Of a stretch of DNA of 62,614 nt, positions 1 to 16,177 are shown one piece after another. Origin of the DNA: Blastomyces gilchristii SLH14081. Its lineage: Eukaryota > Ascomycota > Eurotiomycetes > Onygenales > Ajellomycetaceae. The notes below the pieces were generated by a model. It ran no database searches and had not been told where the DNA came from. It worked only from the letters and a program-made list of their open reading frames with translations. The position numbers and the translations under genes are program-made. Position 1 is the stretch's first letter. Every line of letters begins with the position of its first letter. The stretch is from positions 20,231-82,844 of the forward strand of contig NW_003101637.1 of NCBI RefSeq assembly GCF_000003855.2, written 5' to 3'.

Positions 1-3000
1 CACAGAGCTTATAATCTCACTTCTGTGAGTAAATAATTTCTGGGAGCTGACATTCTCTCTCACTCTCTAATACTTTATAAATAGAGTGATGAGTCACAGA
101 GTTCTCTTCTAAGAAATTCTTATATTTATAAAGTAAAGAGATATAAAAAACATTATATATATATAACTCAGATGATAGTTTTAATTTATATAACTACAGA
201 CTAACTTTCTTCATAATCTTATAAGACTCTGTTTATAAGAGATTCAGCTTCTTACTAGATCTTTATATAATAATATTTTCTAGACTTAGCTAGACTCTAT
301 TATCTTTCTTAAAACTCTTTATAACATACTTAAAGTCATAGTATCTCTTCTGATACTCTTGAGTCTTTCTCAAGAATTTATAAACTTTCTCTCAGATATT
401 CTGAATTCTCTTAGCTTATTCACAGATATTATCACACTCTATAGTATACTCTCACAGATTTATCAAGATTATCTGTGAATAAGTCTCAGTGAGTATCTTA
501 AAGAGGATTTTATCTGTGTTAACATGTTTTAAGTTATTGTATACAAACTCTGTAAGTAATTATTAATATATTCAGTTATTCTGATTGTAATTGACAAAGT
601 ATCACAGATACTGTTTCAATATACTTATCAGATATTCTATTTAATTATCTGTCTATTAATAAAAAGTCATACTTAAATCTTATGAGATCTTCAGTATAGT
701 TATCAGATCAGATCAGAACTTCTCTGTAAAGATTAATTCTCTATCTGAGATAATATTCACAGATAACTCATGCAACTGAATTATATCACAGATAATGATA
801 TAAGTCAAATTCTTTAACTTTAAGTTCTTATAGATGAGTATAAAGTGTGTTATCTTAATAAAGTAATTCACTATCATCAGCACACTGTCAAAGCAGATAT
901 CATATATATTCTTACTTTCAGAGAGACTTATAAGAATATTCATTTCTAGCTATTCTCAAGGTTTCTATGAGATGAATAGAGAAGTAAGTTCTTTATATAG
1001 TCTGAATCACACTACTTATGAATTCTGATAAATAGTATAAGAATTCACTATCTTCTTTATAAGTTCTTATATCTTCAGTCAGAAGTATTTTCTTATAAGT
1101 AACTTATAAGTTCTAGTATCTGTAAAATGACTTACTAGAGAAGAGTTATAATACTTTTTAATAAGTTCTATACATAGAAACTCATTTATAGATATATAAA
1201 TTCAGCTCTTTTTTATAAGAGATTATTTAAGTCTCTTTAATTCTTTATTTCTGCAGACTTGATCCCTGTTATAAGCAGTTTTAAAATATACTGAGTATAT
1301 TCATTCTTCAGTTGTAGTTCAGACAATCTGAATAAAAGATCTTATAAAGACTTATACTCTGTTTTCTCTTACATCAGATCTTTCACAGCACTTCTCAAAG
1401 TCTGCAAACTCTTCAGATTATAGATACTCTCTTCAAGAATTCTCACAGAGATTCTCAGAGTGTTGACTCTCAGTGTTATAGAGAGTAGTTGTACAGACTT
1501 CTTCTCTTTCTCTCTTCATTTCTCTTATAGAGAATTAAGAGACTCTTCAGTTAATCTCTTTATAATACTCAGTTTAAGTATTTTACAAAGCTTTTCTGTC
1601 TTCTCTAATCTCTCTGTATCTGTTACTCTGATCTTCTTAATATAGTTTGATCTGTAAGAGAGTTTATTTACTGAATTCTTAGTTCTCTTAATATATTCTA
1701 TCTTGAATCAGAACTTACTCAGTCTCTGAATTCAGTAAATCTACTACTATAAGAGTTTCTTGATTGAAGTAAACTGTTATAAGCTATTATAATCTGTTCT
1801 AACAGTAATCACTGTTATAAGATTCTCAAAGTAGTAATATTAATAATAGAAGAATTTCACTATTATATGAAGCTTCTGATTATGAATGTTATAATTAATC
1901 TTTATAAGATATATCTTTTATAAGAAAAAGATCACTGAAATTCAGTTCTTATTTAGCTGTAGTTATAAGATTATTTCTGAAATTATAAAGAAGAAGATAT
2001 CTGTCTTCAATCTAAATAAGAGTGAGAAATTAAAGTGAAATAGTATCACTATATCTATGAATATCTGTTTTAATCTTATAAAGACTCTGTGAGCTTCTGA
2101 GATAAGAAAGTTCTTATAACTCTCTCTTCTTAATAATCTTTCCATTCTTTATTTAGAGAATGATTTCTTCTTATTTTCACTCTTCAGCATGTCTGTGAGA
2201 GCTAAGAAGATTCTTATAAATACAAAGATAAATTATCTATAGAAATTCACAAAGCTCAGAAAGATCTGAATCTTATAAATACTAGTTAACTTCAGTTATA
2301 ATAGAATAGTCTTAATTTATAAAGATTTTATTTAAATATCATCTGCAGTAATTATATATTCTAGAAAATTAATTTAATAGACACTGAAGTTATATTTTAT
2401 AAGCTTAATATACAGTTCTATCTTATCTAAGATCTTTAATATACTTTATATATACTCAGTGTGTTCTTTCTTCTTCACAGAGTACACTATCACATTATTT
2501 AGATATATTATTACAAAGATGTTCAGATATACATAAAGTGTTTTATTAATGAAAGACTGAAATGCTGCAGAAGTATTAGTTAAATTAAAAGATATCACTA
2601 GATATTCAAATAATTTCAGTACAGTTCTAAAGACTGTCTTTTATTCATTCTCAGATTATATTTGCAGCTATGTATATACATTAATCATATTCAGTTGTAT
2701 GAATATAACAGCTTATATAAGATAGTTAATCACATTCTCAATCAGAGATAGAGAATAGTGACTCTTTATTATCTTGAAGTTCAGATCACAGTAGTCTATA
2801 TACAATCTGAGATCTTTATTCTTCTTCTTCACAAATATCACAGAGGCTTTTACAGAGATCTGTGAAGATTAGATAAAGTCATTCTTTAGATTCTTCTTTA
2901 CATAGACTTATAAGACCTCTGTCTCATAATAAGAGAGCTTATAGATTGATTCTCAGAAGAGTTTCTATTCTTCTATTAAATCTATTATCAGATTCTTCTT

Positions 3001-5024
3001 ATAGTGAGAAGAAAGCTTAGCTGTCTTTACTAAGCTGAATATCTCTGTAAGATCTTAATATTTCTTTAATATCTAAAGCTCAGTTTTCATGACTGTGAAG
3101 TTCTCAGATATTTATAAAGTTCTTATATAGATAAGCTTGTCTTCTCTAATTAACTCTACAGTATCAACTGATTTTATCTTTATAAGTAAATCTATCAACA
3201 CTGATCAGAAGTATAAACCTGACTTATAGATAGCTATGTATAAATTGTATCTTTGAAGTTATACAAGTCTTAAGTATATATTATCTATGATATCTGTAAT
3301 AATTACAGTTTCTATAAATCTTCTTCAGATTTCAGAGAGATCTTGTAATTCAAAGATAACTCTTATAAGTCTCTCAACTCTCAGATCTGAGTTCTCACAC
3401 TCTGCTTATTATAAGAGTAGATTCTCAGTTTTCATTATTTAGCTTATTCACTCTACAAGCTTTAAAGACACTATAGTGACCTGGGATTCTGAGTTTATTA
3501 ATACTTCTTATACTTGTAGAGTAGTAGTACTGCAGTGCAGTCTCTCTTCATAAGTAAGTATTTTTATCAGAAGAGTAACAGATTCAGATATCAGCTTTAA
3601 AACTCTTAAGAAGACTGTTACTGACTCTGTTCATAACTCTTCAAATTTCTATTTTAATTTATTCAGACAGTTAATGCAGAGATATTCTAATTTAAAATAG
3701 ATAAAGTAGAGATTCTTTTTCTTAATCTTTCTATTATATACTCTATTTATAGAAGCTTATAAAGCTCTCTCTCTCTACTCAGCAGTCAGATATAAATCTC
3801 TCTATATCTTATTATCTTTTCTCAGTAAATCTGTTCTCTGTTATTCTGACTCTTACAGAGTTAGTCAGTGATTCACTCTCTATAAGTCTATAACTCTCAC
3901 AGTGATCTGTAAGTAGTGAATAAGAGTTATTAGTTTCTTCAGAGTTAAGAACTTAGAGTCTTACTCAATGAGCTTATTCTGCATATCTTTATTCAGTCTT
4001 TTTATAAATATTATTATTCAGGTCTTATTTCAGAGCTCTGTTTTCACAGATCTTAATTTATATTATAATTTTATAAAGTATTATAAGTAGTCTTCATCAG
4101 ATTTCTCATCTCTTTTTCTAATATTAATAATCACAGCTTAGATATTCTCTGTCTGACTTACAGAGTCTCTTAACTTATTCTCTAGATAGATCTTGAGAAC
4201 AAATCAGTGAAATCTCTTATAATTATTCTCTAGATAATTCAGTCAGTTCTTGACTTCAGTGTAGTAGAGATCTGTTATTATATAGATAATAGCTTCTTTA
4301 TCTTTTATATCATACAGTCAGACTTGTAAGTCAATTTCAAATACAAACTTATAAAAGCTTTTATAGATTGTGATTCAATAGTTTGTCTTAAGTGATTATA
4401 GCTTAAGAAAGTTTCTTTTCAGTTCATAGATATCTCTGAAGATTATGTCTAGAGACTCAGTTCAAGAATGTTTGTAAGCAGTAAGTATTTCTTATAGAAA
4501 AATAGCTTGATTCTGTAGAAGATGCTCAAGAATGTTCTTCACTGAAATTGATTCATTTATAGATTTGAAGAATTTCTCTGTCACAGTTATAGAGAATAAT
4601 GTTTCATGAGTAATTAATAAGTTCTCTGAGACTTCTTTTATAAGAATTATTCATAATTTAGATAACTGCTTCTGAGTGTCTGTAGTAGAGTTCACAGAGA
4701 TTAAAGTATATAAGATTCTAGTTCTTTCAGTTATAACAGACAGTTACTGACTGACTGAGCTTGAAATGTAAGAATAAGTACTCATAGACAATTATTCAGA
4801 TGTTTGCAGCTTGACATGATATATACTGTTAATTACTAGAAGTATTTAGAATTAGAAGATAAAATATAGAGATTAAATATATAATAGCATTTAAGCTGAG
4901 TTGTAAATAGTATTCATGAACTTCAGTCTATATAGTTGTGTATAGCCAAGAGCCGCTAACCCTATTAGTTATGCAAGAGATAGAAATAGGGGTAAAGAAT
5001 CCGCGAGAAGCGGGATTTCTTACA
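1..5024 (-). mobile_element. Ty3/Gypsy family A, copy A6 (cut by window start)
   Basis: RIP-mutated LTR retrotransposon read on the minus strand, from its 5' LTR at 4767-5024 leftwards. The interior is collinear with copy A2 (about 47640-52910) and, inverted, with copy A1 (about 35480-40250). The reverse transcriptase start (VIFVKKKNKDLRL-type motif) lies on the minus strand near 2800-2850. An integrase piece is at 713-943 with MIVNYF where the family expects MIVD, so the first catalytic Asp has become Asn. The 3' part and 3' LTR are outside the window. It is inserted in Gypsy B1, whose sequence resumes at 5025; the homologous point in B2 (about 57120) is uninterrupted. The expected 5-bp duplication is TATTT, but only the right-hand copy is visible. 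Confidence 0.85.
4767..5024 (-). repeat. 5' LTR of Gypsy A6
   Basis: A 258-bp LTR with TG...CA ends, the same length as the other well-preserved family A LTRs at 32974, 35223, 42225 and 52911. The outer (right) end keeps CpG-rich sequence (ccgcgagaagcggg), while the inner end is mutated to AT. Confidence 0.85.
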
Positions 5025-7094
5025 TATTTACAGAATTGAAACAAGCTTTTACAGATATCACAATGCTGAATCACTTTAATCTCAACTTACTCAGTCAGTG
5101 TGAGACTAATATATCTGAGAATGAAGTCTGTGAAATCTTTTCACAGTTGACATTGAAGATCTTTCAATATTGAAAGAATTAGAAGATAATAATCTCTGAA
5201 AATACAGATAATGAAATGTCTGTAAGAGAAGACTTTTTTACAGAGTCTATAAGACACTGTGAATGAAGATCAGTGATCTTCTTCTTTAAAAAGTTATCAC
5301 TCATGCAGAGAAGATATGATATTCATAATTAAGAGATATTAACAATTATTAAATTCTTTAAAATCTGACAATATTATCTTTAGAGTAGTAAGTACTCAGT
5401 GTAAGTTCTCACTGATTATATAAATCTGTGTTACTTCTTAACAACAAAGAGCTTGACAGAATATCAAGTCAGATGAGTGAAGCTACTTTCAGAGTATAAT
5501 TTCTATATCTGATATTATTCAGATCAGCTTAATTCTGCTGACACACTGTTTAAACAGTCTGATTATAATATTGTTGATAAGAAGAAGAATTCTATAAAAG
5601 AATCTCTATTATCACTGTAGAAGAAGCTGACTGCAGAGGGTTGAAATTCTCTAAAGCTTAGAAACAGTGTCAGTAAGACAGCTGTATAACTCAGTATAAA
5701 AGATGAAAGAAAACTCAGATCTCTGCAGAGAACTAATACTGAAGAATATAAGCTTCTCATATTATATCTTACTATCATTGAATTAATAAAGAATGAAATG
5801 ATCTACAATCTTTTAATCTGACTACTTTTGAAATTCATTGATAAATTATAGAAGAGAGACATCTCTACTGCAGCTTAAATTCAGAAATTGAAGAAAGAAT
5901 TCAGTTTGAACTTGAAAGAGACAGATTCTGAGTAAGACAGTGTTATTAATAAATCAAGTCACTGATAACTAGAAGAATGTGAACTTCTACTACTAAATAA
6001 TTCAGTCTTCATTTCTCATAGCAGAGCAGTATGTCAGAAGTTATTAAAAATGTATTATAATAATTTTCATACTGAGCACTTCAGATTAGAGAAGACTGAG
6101 AAGCTTCTAAAATATAAGTATGTTTAAGACAAGCTCTGAGCAGATGTCAAAGAGTATATTAAGACTTATAATATCTGTCAAAGAATAAAGATTCTGTGAT
6201 ATAAGTAATACAGTGAGTTAATATCACTGTCTGTTTCAAAGAACTTATGATAGAATTTATTAACAAATTTCATAGTTGATCTGCTGAAGTTGATAAAAGT
6301 CAAAGAATATAACTCAATTTTAATTATTATTGATTACTTTATAAAGATGATTAAATATATCTCTACTCACAAAAAGATTAAAGTCTCTGAATTAACTGAC
6401 CTGTTTTTAAATATTATTATTTATGATTATAATGCTCTGAAATCATTGATAATAGATTGAGAATTTCTCTTCATCAGTAAATACTGATCAGCTTTTTACT
6501 ATTATCTTATAATAAGATGTCTTCTTAGCACTGCATTTTATCTGCAGACAGATGATCAGACTGAACATCAGAATCAGACATTAGAATAGCATCTTTAAGT
6601 GTTCTATTTATATTATCAGAATAATTGATTTAAACATCTTCTAATCACTGAATTTATATATAATAATGCAAAGAATACAATCTTAAAAGTATCTTCTTTC
6701 TATACTTATTATGAATATAATTCTTCATTACTCAGTAATATCACAGGTAATATTTCAAAGAGAGAAATAGATAGTCAGAATATTAAACAGATACAGAGAA
6801 TAGAGTATCTCTCAATATCAGAAGTAAAAGCAAGATTGAAACTTTTGAATAAAATTCATGAGAAGGCAGTAAAAAGTATTCATCATGCTTAGAAGTGATA
6901 GACAGAATACTATAATTGAAAATATCTTTCAATAAAGTTCTTAATAGAGAATCAAGTACTACTTTCAGTAAAGAATATCAAGATAATAAGAGTATGTAAG
7001 AAGCTTAGTAAGTGATGACTAGAATCTTTCTCAGTAATAAGAGTGATGTAAGAAGCTTAGTAAGTAATAACTAGAATCTTTCTCAGTAATAAGA

Positions 7095-7440
7095 GTGATG
7101 AGTAAGCAGATATATGAGTTGAAATTACTCTCAGAATTGAAATCAATTCATTCTGTCTTTTATATTTTCTATTTGAAACTCTATAAGCAATATCTCAGAG
7201 CAGAGTCATCTCAGCTGAATGATATCAAGATTGAGAGTGATACTGAATATCTTATGAAGAAAATATTGAATAAGTAAATATATTACAGTAAGTTTCAATA
7301 TCTTATTAAATGAAAAGATTATTTATCATCAGAGAATTTATAAGAACTACTTAAGTATTTGAAAAATACTGAGAAAGAGATTATAAGCTATAAGATAGCT
7401 AGTAGAGATCACTCTGTTATATATCAGAGATATTGAATAA
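7095..7440 (+). pseudogene. Chromodomain end of Gypsy B1 pol
   Basis: An open stretch of 60 codons starting MSKQIYELKLLSELKSIH leads into a chromodomain-like segment (KFQYLIK-KDY-SSEN-ELLKYLKN). The Trp positions expected in a chromodomain (WK.Y, SW.P) read as stops, consistent with TGG to TGA mutation. Chromodomains at the end of integrase define chromoviruses and direct integration to heterochromatin. The equivalent in B2 is at about 59150-59490. Confidence 0.7.
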
Positions 7441-9220
7441 GAAATGCTGCTTAAGACTTCTTATTTTTCTCAAAGAATTTTTTAGAGATAATCTTACAGT
7501 GATGAGCTAGTGTCTTATAAACTCTATAATACTCTTCTTCTATTTTCTCTCAAAGGGTTTTTAGAAGTTTAATGAGACTACACAAGTGTAAAATTCCTGA
7601 AGTGATTAAGAGAAAGAGATATTTAAAATTAATAAGATTAATATTATTAACTTGCAGACTGCTGCTATTCTAATAGAGCTGCAGTCTGCAGAAAAAGTAA
7701 AAACAAGAATCAGAGTCTACTTATTAACAATCACATCTTCATCAAACTTATTCTTCACTATTGAAGTCTTCAGTACTGATATCTTTATCTGCTGAGAAGT
7801 TAGTACTGCAGTGTCACAGAAGAGTATAAGAAATATATAAAGTATTAACTTATCAATTTACAAAGCATCTCAGTCATCTACTTCAATTGAAGTGAGATTC
7901 TCTTCAATCAGTGATTTATCTTTATAATGCTTTCAACAGCAGCACTGACTGATCTCTTCTTGAGATCAGTTATTCTGAGATGTTTTTTCATCTCAGAGAC
8001 TCATACTTTCATCTTCTTTTATAGATGAGTAAGAGAGATCTTCTCAGTCTTGATAAAATCTATCAATACTTGAAGCTCTGAGATTTTCACTCTGTACTGC
8101 TTAAGCATCTGAGCTTCTTATCAGAGTTAATACAATGCCTTTCTGTAGAGTAATACTTACAGAGAGATAGAAGTCATTGTTACAGATATAATAGAAACAA
8201 CAGAAGTAAGAGAAGAGACAGATATATAAGATTTCTTCTTTCTTCAGCTGCTTAATATAGTACAGACAAGTGACAGTGCTAGTCAGAGACTGTACTGAAG
8301 TCTTCTCACAGAGAGAAGATAAAGAAATCACAGAATTCTGCAGACTCAACTCAGCAGTATTCTGAGTAGAGCTTGAGTATGTTATAGAAGAGAAACTACA
8401 GATTAAGCTTCTCAGAGTCACTATTCTCAGAATTAAGCTCTTCTCAAGATTCTCTCTGAATGATCACACAGGGTCATACATCACTGTGTTAACTGAGAAG
8501 AGAAATAGTATTGTGATAATGACAGAGAGAGCAGAGAAAGAATCAGTTACAGATAAATCAACTGATAGAAGAGATAACATTTCACTGTAAGTCACAGTGA
8601 CTATCACTGCAGCTGCAAGAGAAGCAGAAGAAGAAGAAGAAGAAGATGTGATAATAAGAGTGATACTCTCACAGTCTGTTAACACTGCTGTCTTTATCTT
8701 TAACTGAGCTTTCTTAACAGTCACACAGATCACAGTCACATTACAAAGACATTTAATTACTAGAAAGTATCAGAATAAGCTTCTTATTATCTTTTAAGAA
8801 TAATACTCTCATGCACTCACTATTGTAGATCAGAGAAGAGGGAAAAAAATATGTTATAGAAAGAGAGAATCTTTTCAAAAAATTCTATCACTACTGTTAA
8901 CTTTGTCTCTAAAATTCATTACTTTTGCAGAGAATTTTATATATAGAATAGAATATGATGAGAGATCTGTAAGTCACTTATTAACTACATTTTTCACATT
9001 TCAAATTAATATATAAGAAACTCACTTACTATGTATTTGATTTAAACAGAGATGAGAAAAGAAGATCTACACAGTCAGTAGAAAAACTCATCTATTTCTT
9101 TATACTATATACAGTACACACACTGTTAAATCAGTTAATAATTATTACTGTATAATAAAGATAACTTCTAATCTGATAATTTTAAGAGTATTGAAACTAT
9201 ACTTCTAAAGAGAAGAACAT

Positions 9221-9765
9221 TGTCATACTCTCAGTTATATTAAGACACTATTACAGTTTCATACAGCTTATTACTTTCATACAGATGATTTTATTTATTC
9301 TGTAAACTATTTAAACTGATTTTCAATCACTCTATAATATTATTCAGGTATAACACAGAAAGATCTGATTGATTAATATAAGAACTCTGCTTCTATATAA
9401 GATTAGCAGATTACTCTTTTATAGTAGTAAGACACTGCTGAGATATCACTTCAGCTATTCTTACTTATGAAATGAGAGAAAGATATCTGTTTATTATCTA
9501 TATAGAATAGCTAGATACTGACTTCTTATTAAAGAAGTCAGTGATTTATTTTTTCTTCAACTGAAATATATACAAAAGTCACTGTATTTCTTATAAAGTC
9601 TTCTTAGTATACTAAGTATTATATCTGTGATATTCTCATAATAACTCTGTAGCTCATAAGCTCACTATTTAAGCAAGATAGTTAAGCCTACTTATACAGC
9701 TTCTTAAACAACTATCTCTATATAATATTACTGACTAGTCATCACTTCAGTTCTGTCACGTTACA
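9221..9765 (+). repeat. 3' LTR of Gypsy B1
   Basis: A 545-bp LTR starting TGTCATACTC and ending CACGTTACA. It aligns with the B2 LTRs at 53629-54542 (interrupted by a SINE) and 61266-61798. The last bases keep a CpG while the rest is AT-rich. Confidence 0.8.
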
Positions 9766-9932
9766 AATAGTCTAAAAAAAACTTTAAAATGTTTAAAAAT
9801 AGTAACTTTATATTAAGAATAAAACTAAATAAAACTAAATAAAATTACTTTCTTATTTTTTCTAAGTTATAGTTTCATTTTAAGATCTGATAAATAGTTA
9901 CTTTATATACTTTTTTAAGACTTAGTCTTAGT

Positions 9933-10951
9933 TAGACTGATTGTGTGACTGTGTCTGAGATCAGAACCAGATTTTCTGATAGTCTCATTATCAATTTAAC
10001 TGATTTCATTACACAGTTTTAATATTAGATAGTAATCTCATACTGTTTCAGTGAGACTTACTGTCTACTCTTATTACATTTTTCAAATGAGACTATGATT
10101 TTCACTTCTCAATTTAAATTATTTTTATTGCTTTAAATAACTTTAAATCTCATTTGAGTATTATTAGACTGGCCGCCGGGACTATGAATTTCATGTTTGA
10201 TCTCATTTGGTCTGGTCCCATACATTTCTTGGCGTGAATCCCGCTGGGACTGGCTATCAAAAAAACATGTAAAGTGACTATATATCAGATCTTAAAATGA
10301 AACCATGACTTGAAAAAAATGAGAAAGTGATCTCATTTGGTCTCATTTAGTTTCATTCTTGGCATAAAGTTACTATTTTTAGACATTTTAAGGTTTTTTT
10401 TAGACTATTTTTAATTTTTTAAAAAGTAACGCTTTTTGGTAACACTCAAATGAGATTTAAAGTCATTTAAAGCAATAAAAATAATTTAAATTGAGAAGTG
10501 GAAATCATGGTCTCATTTGAAAAATGTGACAAGAGTAGACAGTAAGTCTCACTGAGACAGTATGAGACTACTATTTAATGTTAAAACTGTGTAATGGAAT
10601 CAGTTGAATTGGTAATGAGACTATCAAAAAATCTGGTCCTGGTTCCAGACACGGTCACACGGTCAGTCTAAGTATTATCAAAAAGCATTACTTGTTAAAA
10701 AATTAAAAATAGTCTAAAAAAACCTTAAAATGTGTAAAAATAGTAACTTTATGCTAAGAATGAGACTAAATAGAATTAAATGAGATCACTTTCTCATTTT
10801 TTTCAAGTCATGATTTCATTTTAAAATCTGATAGATAGTCACTTTGCATGTTTTTTTAATGACTAGTCTCAGCGGGATTCACATCAAGAAATGTATAAGA
10901 TCAGATTAAATGAGATTAAATATAAAATTCATAATCTCAGCAGTCAGTCTA
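9933..10951 (-). mobile_element. hAT-like MITE M4 (middle nested copy)
   Basis: Full MITE of about 505 bp once the inner insertion is removed, with termini TAGACTG and CAGTCTA. It is flanked by the 8-bp duplication GTCTTAGT and interrupted at 10165-10670 by a third copy in the opposite orientation. The 8-bp duplication and TAG-type ends suggest hAT transposase mobilised it; no coding sequence is present. Confidence 0.85.
10165..10670 (+). mobile_element. hAT-like MITE, inner copy
   Basis: 506 bp starting TAGACTGGCCGCC and ending GGTCAGTCTA, flanked by the 8-bp duplication AGTATTAT (10157-10164 and 10671-10678). It is the least mutated copy here and keeps GC-rich ends (gccgccgggac, cccgctgggactggc) plus several subterminal TCTCATTTGG-like repeats, a hAT habit. 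Copies M2 (25470) and M3 (50175) have the same length and ends. Confidence 0.9.
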
Positions 10952-11037
10952 GTCTTAGTGAGATTTATACTAAGAAATGTACAAAATCAGATTGAATAAG
11001 ATTAAATATAAAATTTATAATCTCAGCAGCTAGTCTA

Positions 11038-12499
11038 AATATATTTATATTTAATAAATTATTTTTTAAAATTTAAAATTTCAAGAACTTTCAATATTTT
11101 ACTTGTAATTTATAAAAAAAAGTATAATAAAAAAATTAAAAATTCTTAAAAATTAAAATATAGAATTCTTAAATAAAATAATTTAATATTTATTAAATTA
11201 TAATATATTTATATAAGAATTATTATTTTTAATAATATATAATATATATTTCTTAATTTATAATAAAATATTATATATTTTATTTTACTGTATTTTATTT
11301 TATAATTGAATCTATATTTTAATCAATTTTAACTATATTATAATAATTTTGAATTATATTATACTATAAGTTTTAATATTTATAGATTATAAATTAAAAA
11401 ATAAAAATAATAAATATTCATTAAGATATTAATATTTAAAGTTAATTGTAATTAATTTACAAAGATAAGTGTTAGATGAAAATAAGTGTTAAGTAATTAA
11501 TTACATTACTCACACTTATAAATGAATAATAAAAGAGTAATTAATTTAATAAAAGAGAAGTTCTTAATATGAAAATTATATTATATTGAAATTAAATATT
11601 ATATTCTTCAGAATTTAATTGAAAAAGAGAAAATTATAATAAATATAACTAATAGTCTTATTAAGTCACTGATAAAGTCTGTATTTAAAGATTTTATTAA
11701 AAGAATTAATATTATAGAAGTTAAAGAAATAATCAATAAAAAATAATAATAAAAATACAGTGAACTGAGAAATTTTATTTATATTTCTTAAACTTTATAA
11801 TTATTACTATATAAATATTTTTTTTTAATAAGAAAATTAAAGTCTGATAAATGTAATTAATTATTATTATAGTTTTAAAAGATTTGAGAATAAAAGTCTT
11901 AGATAATAGCTTATATATTACAGTGTAGTAAAAGAAAGTATTAATAATTATTATATTTATTTTAATTATATATTACTTAATTTATTTAGTAGCAGTTTAA
12001 TTAACAAGTTAAATACATATAATATTAATTTTTCTAAAATATTATATTAAACTTTTTATAAAACATTTTTATTAATATAACTTTTAACTATTCTATATTT
12101 ACTTATATTATCTTATTAATAATTCTATTATTAACAATACTTTAAAATAAAACTGAATATATTTTATAGTTTTAAATTCTGTAATTTTCAATAAATAATT
12201 ATTTTTCATTATTTTTAATTTAAGATCACCTACTTTTCACTATTCTTATAAAAGTAAGTTATTTTTTTCAATTATTTCTGAAAAATATTAATTACTTTTC
12301 ATATTTTTTCAATAACAAGTCTCAGTGAAAAATTGATTAAATATCAATGAGAATAAGAAGCCTTGTATAATAAATATAAAAATGAGGAAATAATAGCCCT
12401 TACTAAAGAAATATGCATTACAGTCAAGTTATAAAAATCATTCATTCTATTATGAAATTACCACTGAACTAGTAGAATTCTTGCAGCCAGTTCTTTTAC
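11038..12499. other. AT-only spacer and 3' flank of SEC23
   Basis: From 11038 to about 12300 the sequence is almost entirely A and T with no coherent frame, terminal repeat or copy elsewhere in the window; I recognise nothing in it. Composition rises to normal over 12300-12499, next to the SEC23 stop codon. It could be a very old, saturated RIP target or a natural AT-rich boundary. Confidence 0.5.
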
Positions 12500-15312
<2,813 letters not shown>

Positions 15313-16177
15313 GGCTGTGATGTGGCCCGGAGATATTCTGATAGGGGGTCGTCAACTTGGAGGAGGGGAGCGGAACAACACAGCGGCGGGGCGGAGTGCG
15401 TAGTCTGGAGCGTGGTAACAGCCAATGTTCAGAAGACTCTGGCCCCGAGCATAATCGCCACAGATGATGACCAGAAGAACAGGAGCACGGAGGAGAGAAG
15501 AGGAGGGGAGGTATTATGTCGGTGGGCAACAAGAGAACAAGCTTTGTGTGGAGTTGCGCAGTTGAAGCCAGGTTGCAGTATTGTTGGTCCGTGCAGTCTA
15601 CCGTAGTAGCCTCATGAATTCCAACTAGCGAAAATTTCCGGGTATAAATAGGCCCTTGCAACGCATTTTTTTCCTCCCTTCCTTTTTTTCTCTTTCATAA
15701 ACAACCACGCCGACTCTAATAAAATACACATTACTTATGCCAGCTTCTGTCATTCTCAATGATGTTGCTGTTTTCGCGTCGTGCGGAGAGCGATTAAATA
15801 TTAATTTATTTTTTACCCATGGCTGGGCACCTGTCTTTGAGAGCTCATTCTGATGCTTTAGGATGAATCGGGAATCAGCAGCGGTAACATATTCTTCATT
15901 TGACTGATACCTAGGTAGTTATGTATTTTTCTCTTTCTACCTTAATGCTCCTTGGGAATGAAGATGCTACACTTAAGCTTCGAGTTGTGTTTTGAAAAAA
16001 TTAAAAATACCAATTTAGTCATTGAGAAAAAGATAAGAAAATCTGCTCGTGGGTACATTAATACTTTCATAATGAAGAAACGCCCCAGAAATACGATCAT
16101 TCCAACGCCAGTCATAATGATGAATTACGAAATTGTGTATACCGTTTCTCCCAGGCGGGGTTTCCAAGCCGCCAAAA
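15313..16177. promoter_or_regulatory. SEC23 upstream region and PRI2 3' flank
   Basis: 865 bp without a convincing gene. The half next to SEC23 is its 5' UTR and promoter, with a TATTTATA candidate (15643-15650, minus sense) about 335 bp before the start codon and pyrimidine-rich stretches beside it. The half next to PRI2 is probably its 3' UTR. Short open frames here do not resemble known proteins. Confidence 0.45.

Larger units (their letters stand above)
5025..9765 (+). mobile_element. Ty3/Gypsy chromovirus family B, copy B1 (3' part)
   Basis: Plus-strand element collinear with 57115-61798 of copy B2. In order it holds a remnant of RNase H/connection sequence, integrase (about 5900-6800), a chromodomain at about 7130-7440, about 1.8 kb of post-pol sequence and the 3' LTR at 9221-9765. 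The 5' part is cut off by Gypsy A6 and the window edge. Every frame is broken by stop codons. The element sits inside MITE M5, whose sequence resumes directly after the LTR with AATAG. Confidence 0.85.
9766..11037 (-). mobile_element. hAT-like MITE M5 (outermost of three nested copies)
   Basis: Inverted copy of the ~506-bp MITE family. Its left part is 9766-9932 and its right part 10952-11037, ending in the inverted terminus TAGTCTA. It is interrupted by MITE M4, which duplicated GTCTTAGT (9925-9932 and 10952-10959). The missing left end was displaced by insertion of Gypsy B1. Heavily mutated, the oldest of the three. Confidence 0.8.

Noticed and set aside
8464..8739. Minus-strand Ser-rich ORF shared with 60515-60805
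   Set aside because: It overlaps the post-pol region of Gypsy B. The plus frame shows stops at likely RIP sites and charged residues, and the Ser run is the complement of GAA-type codons.
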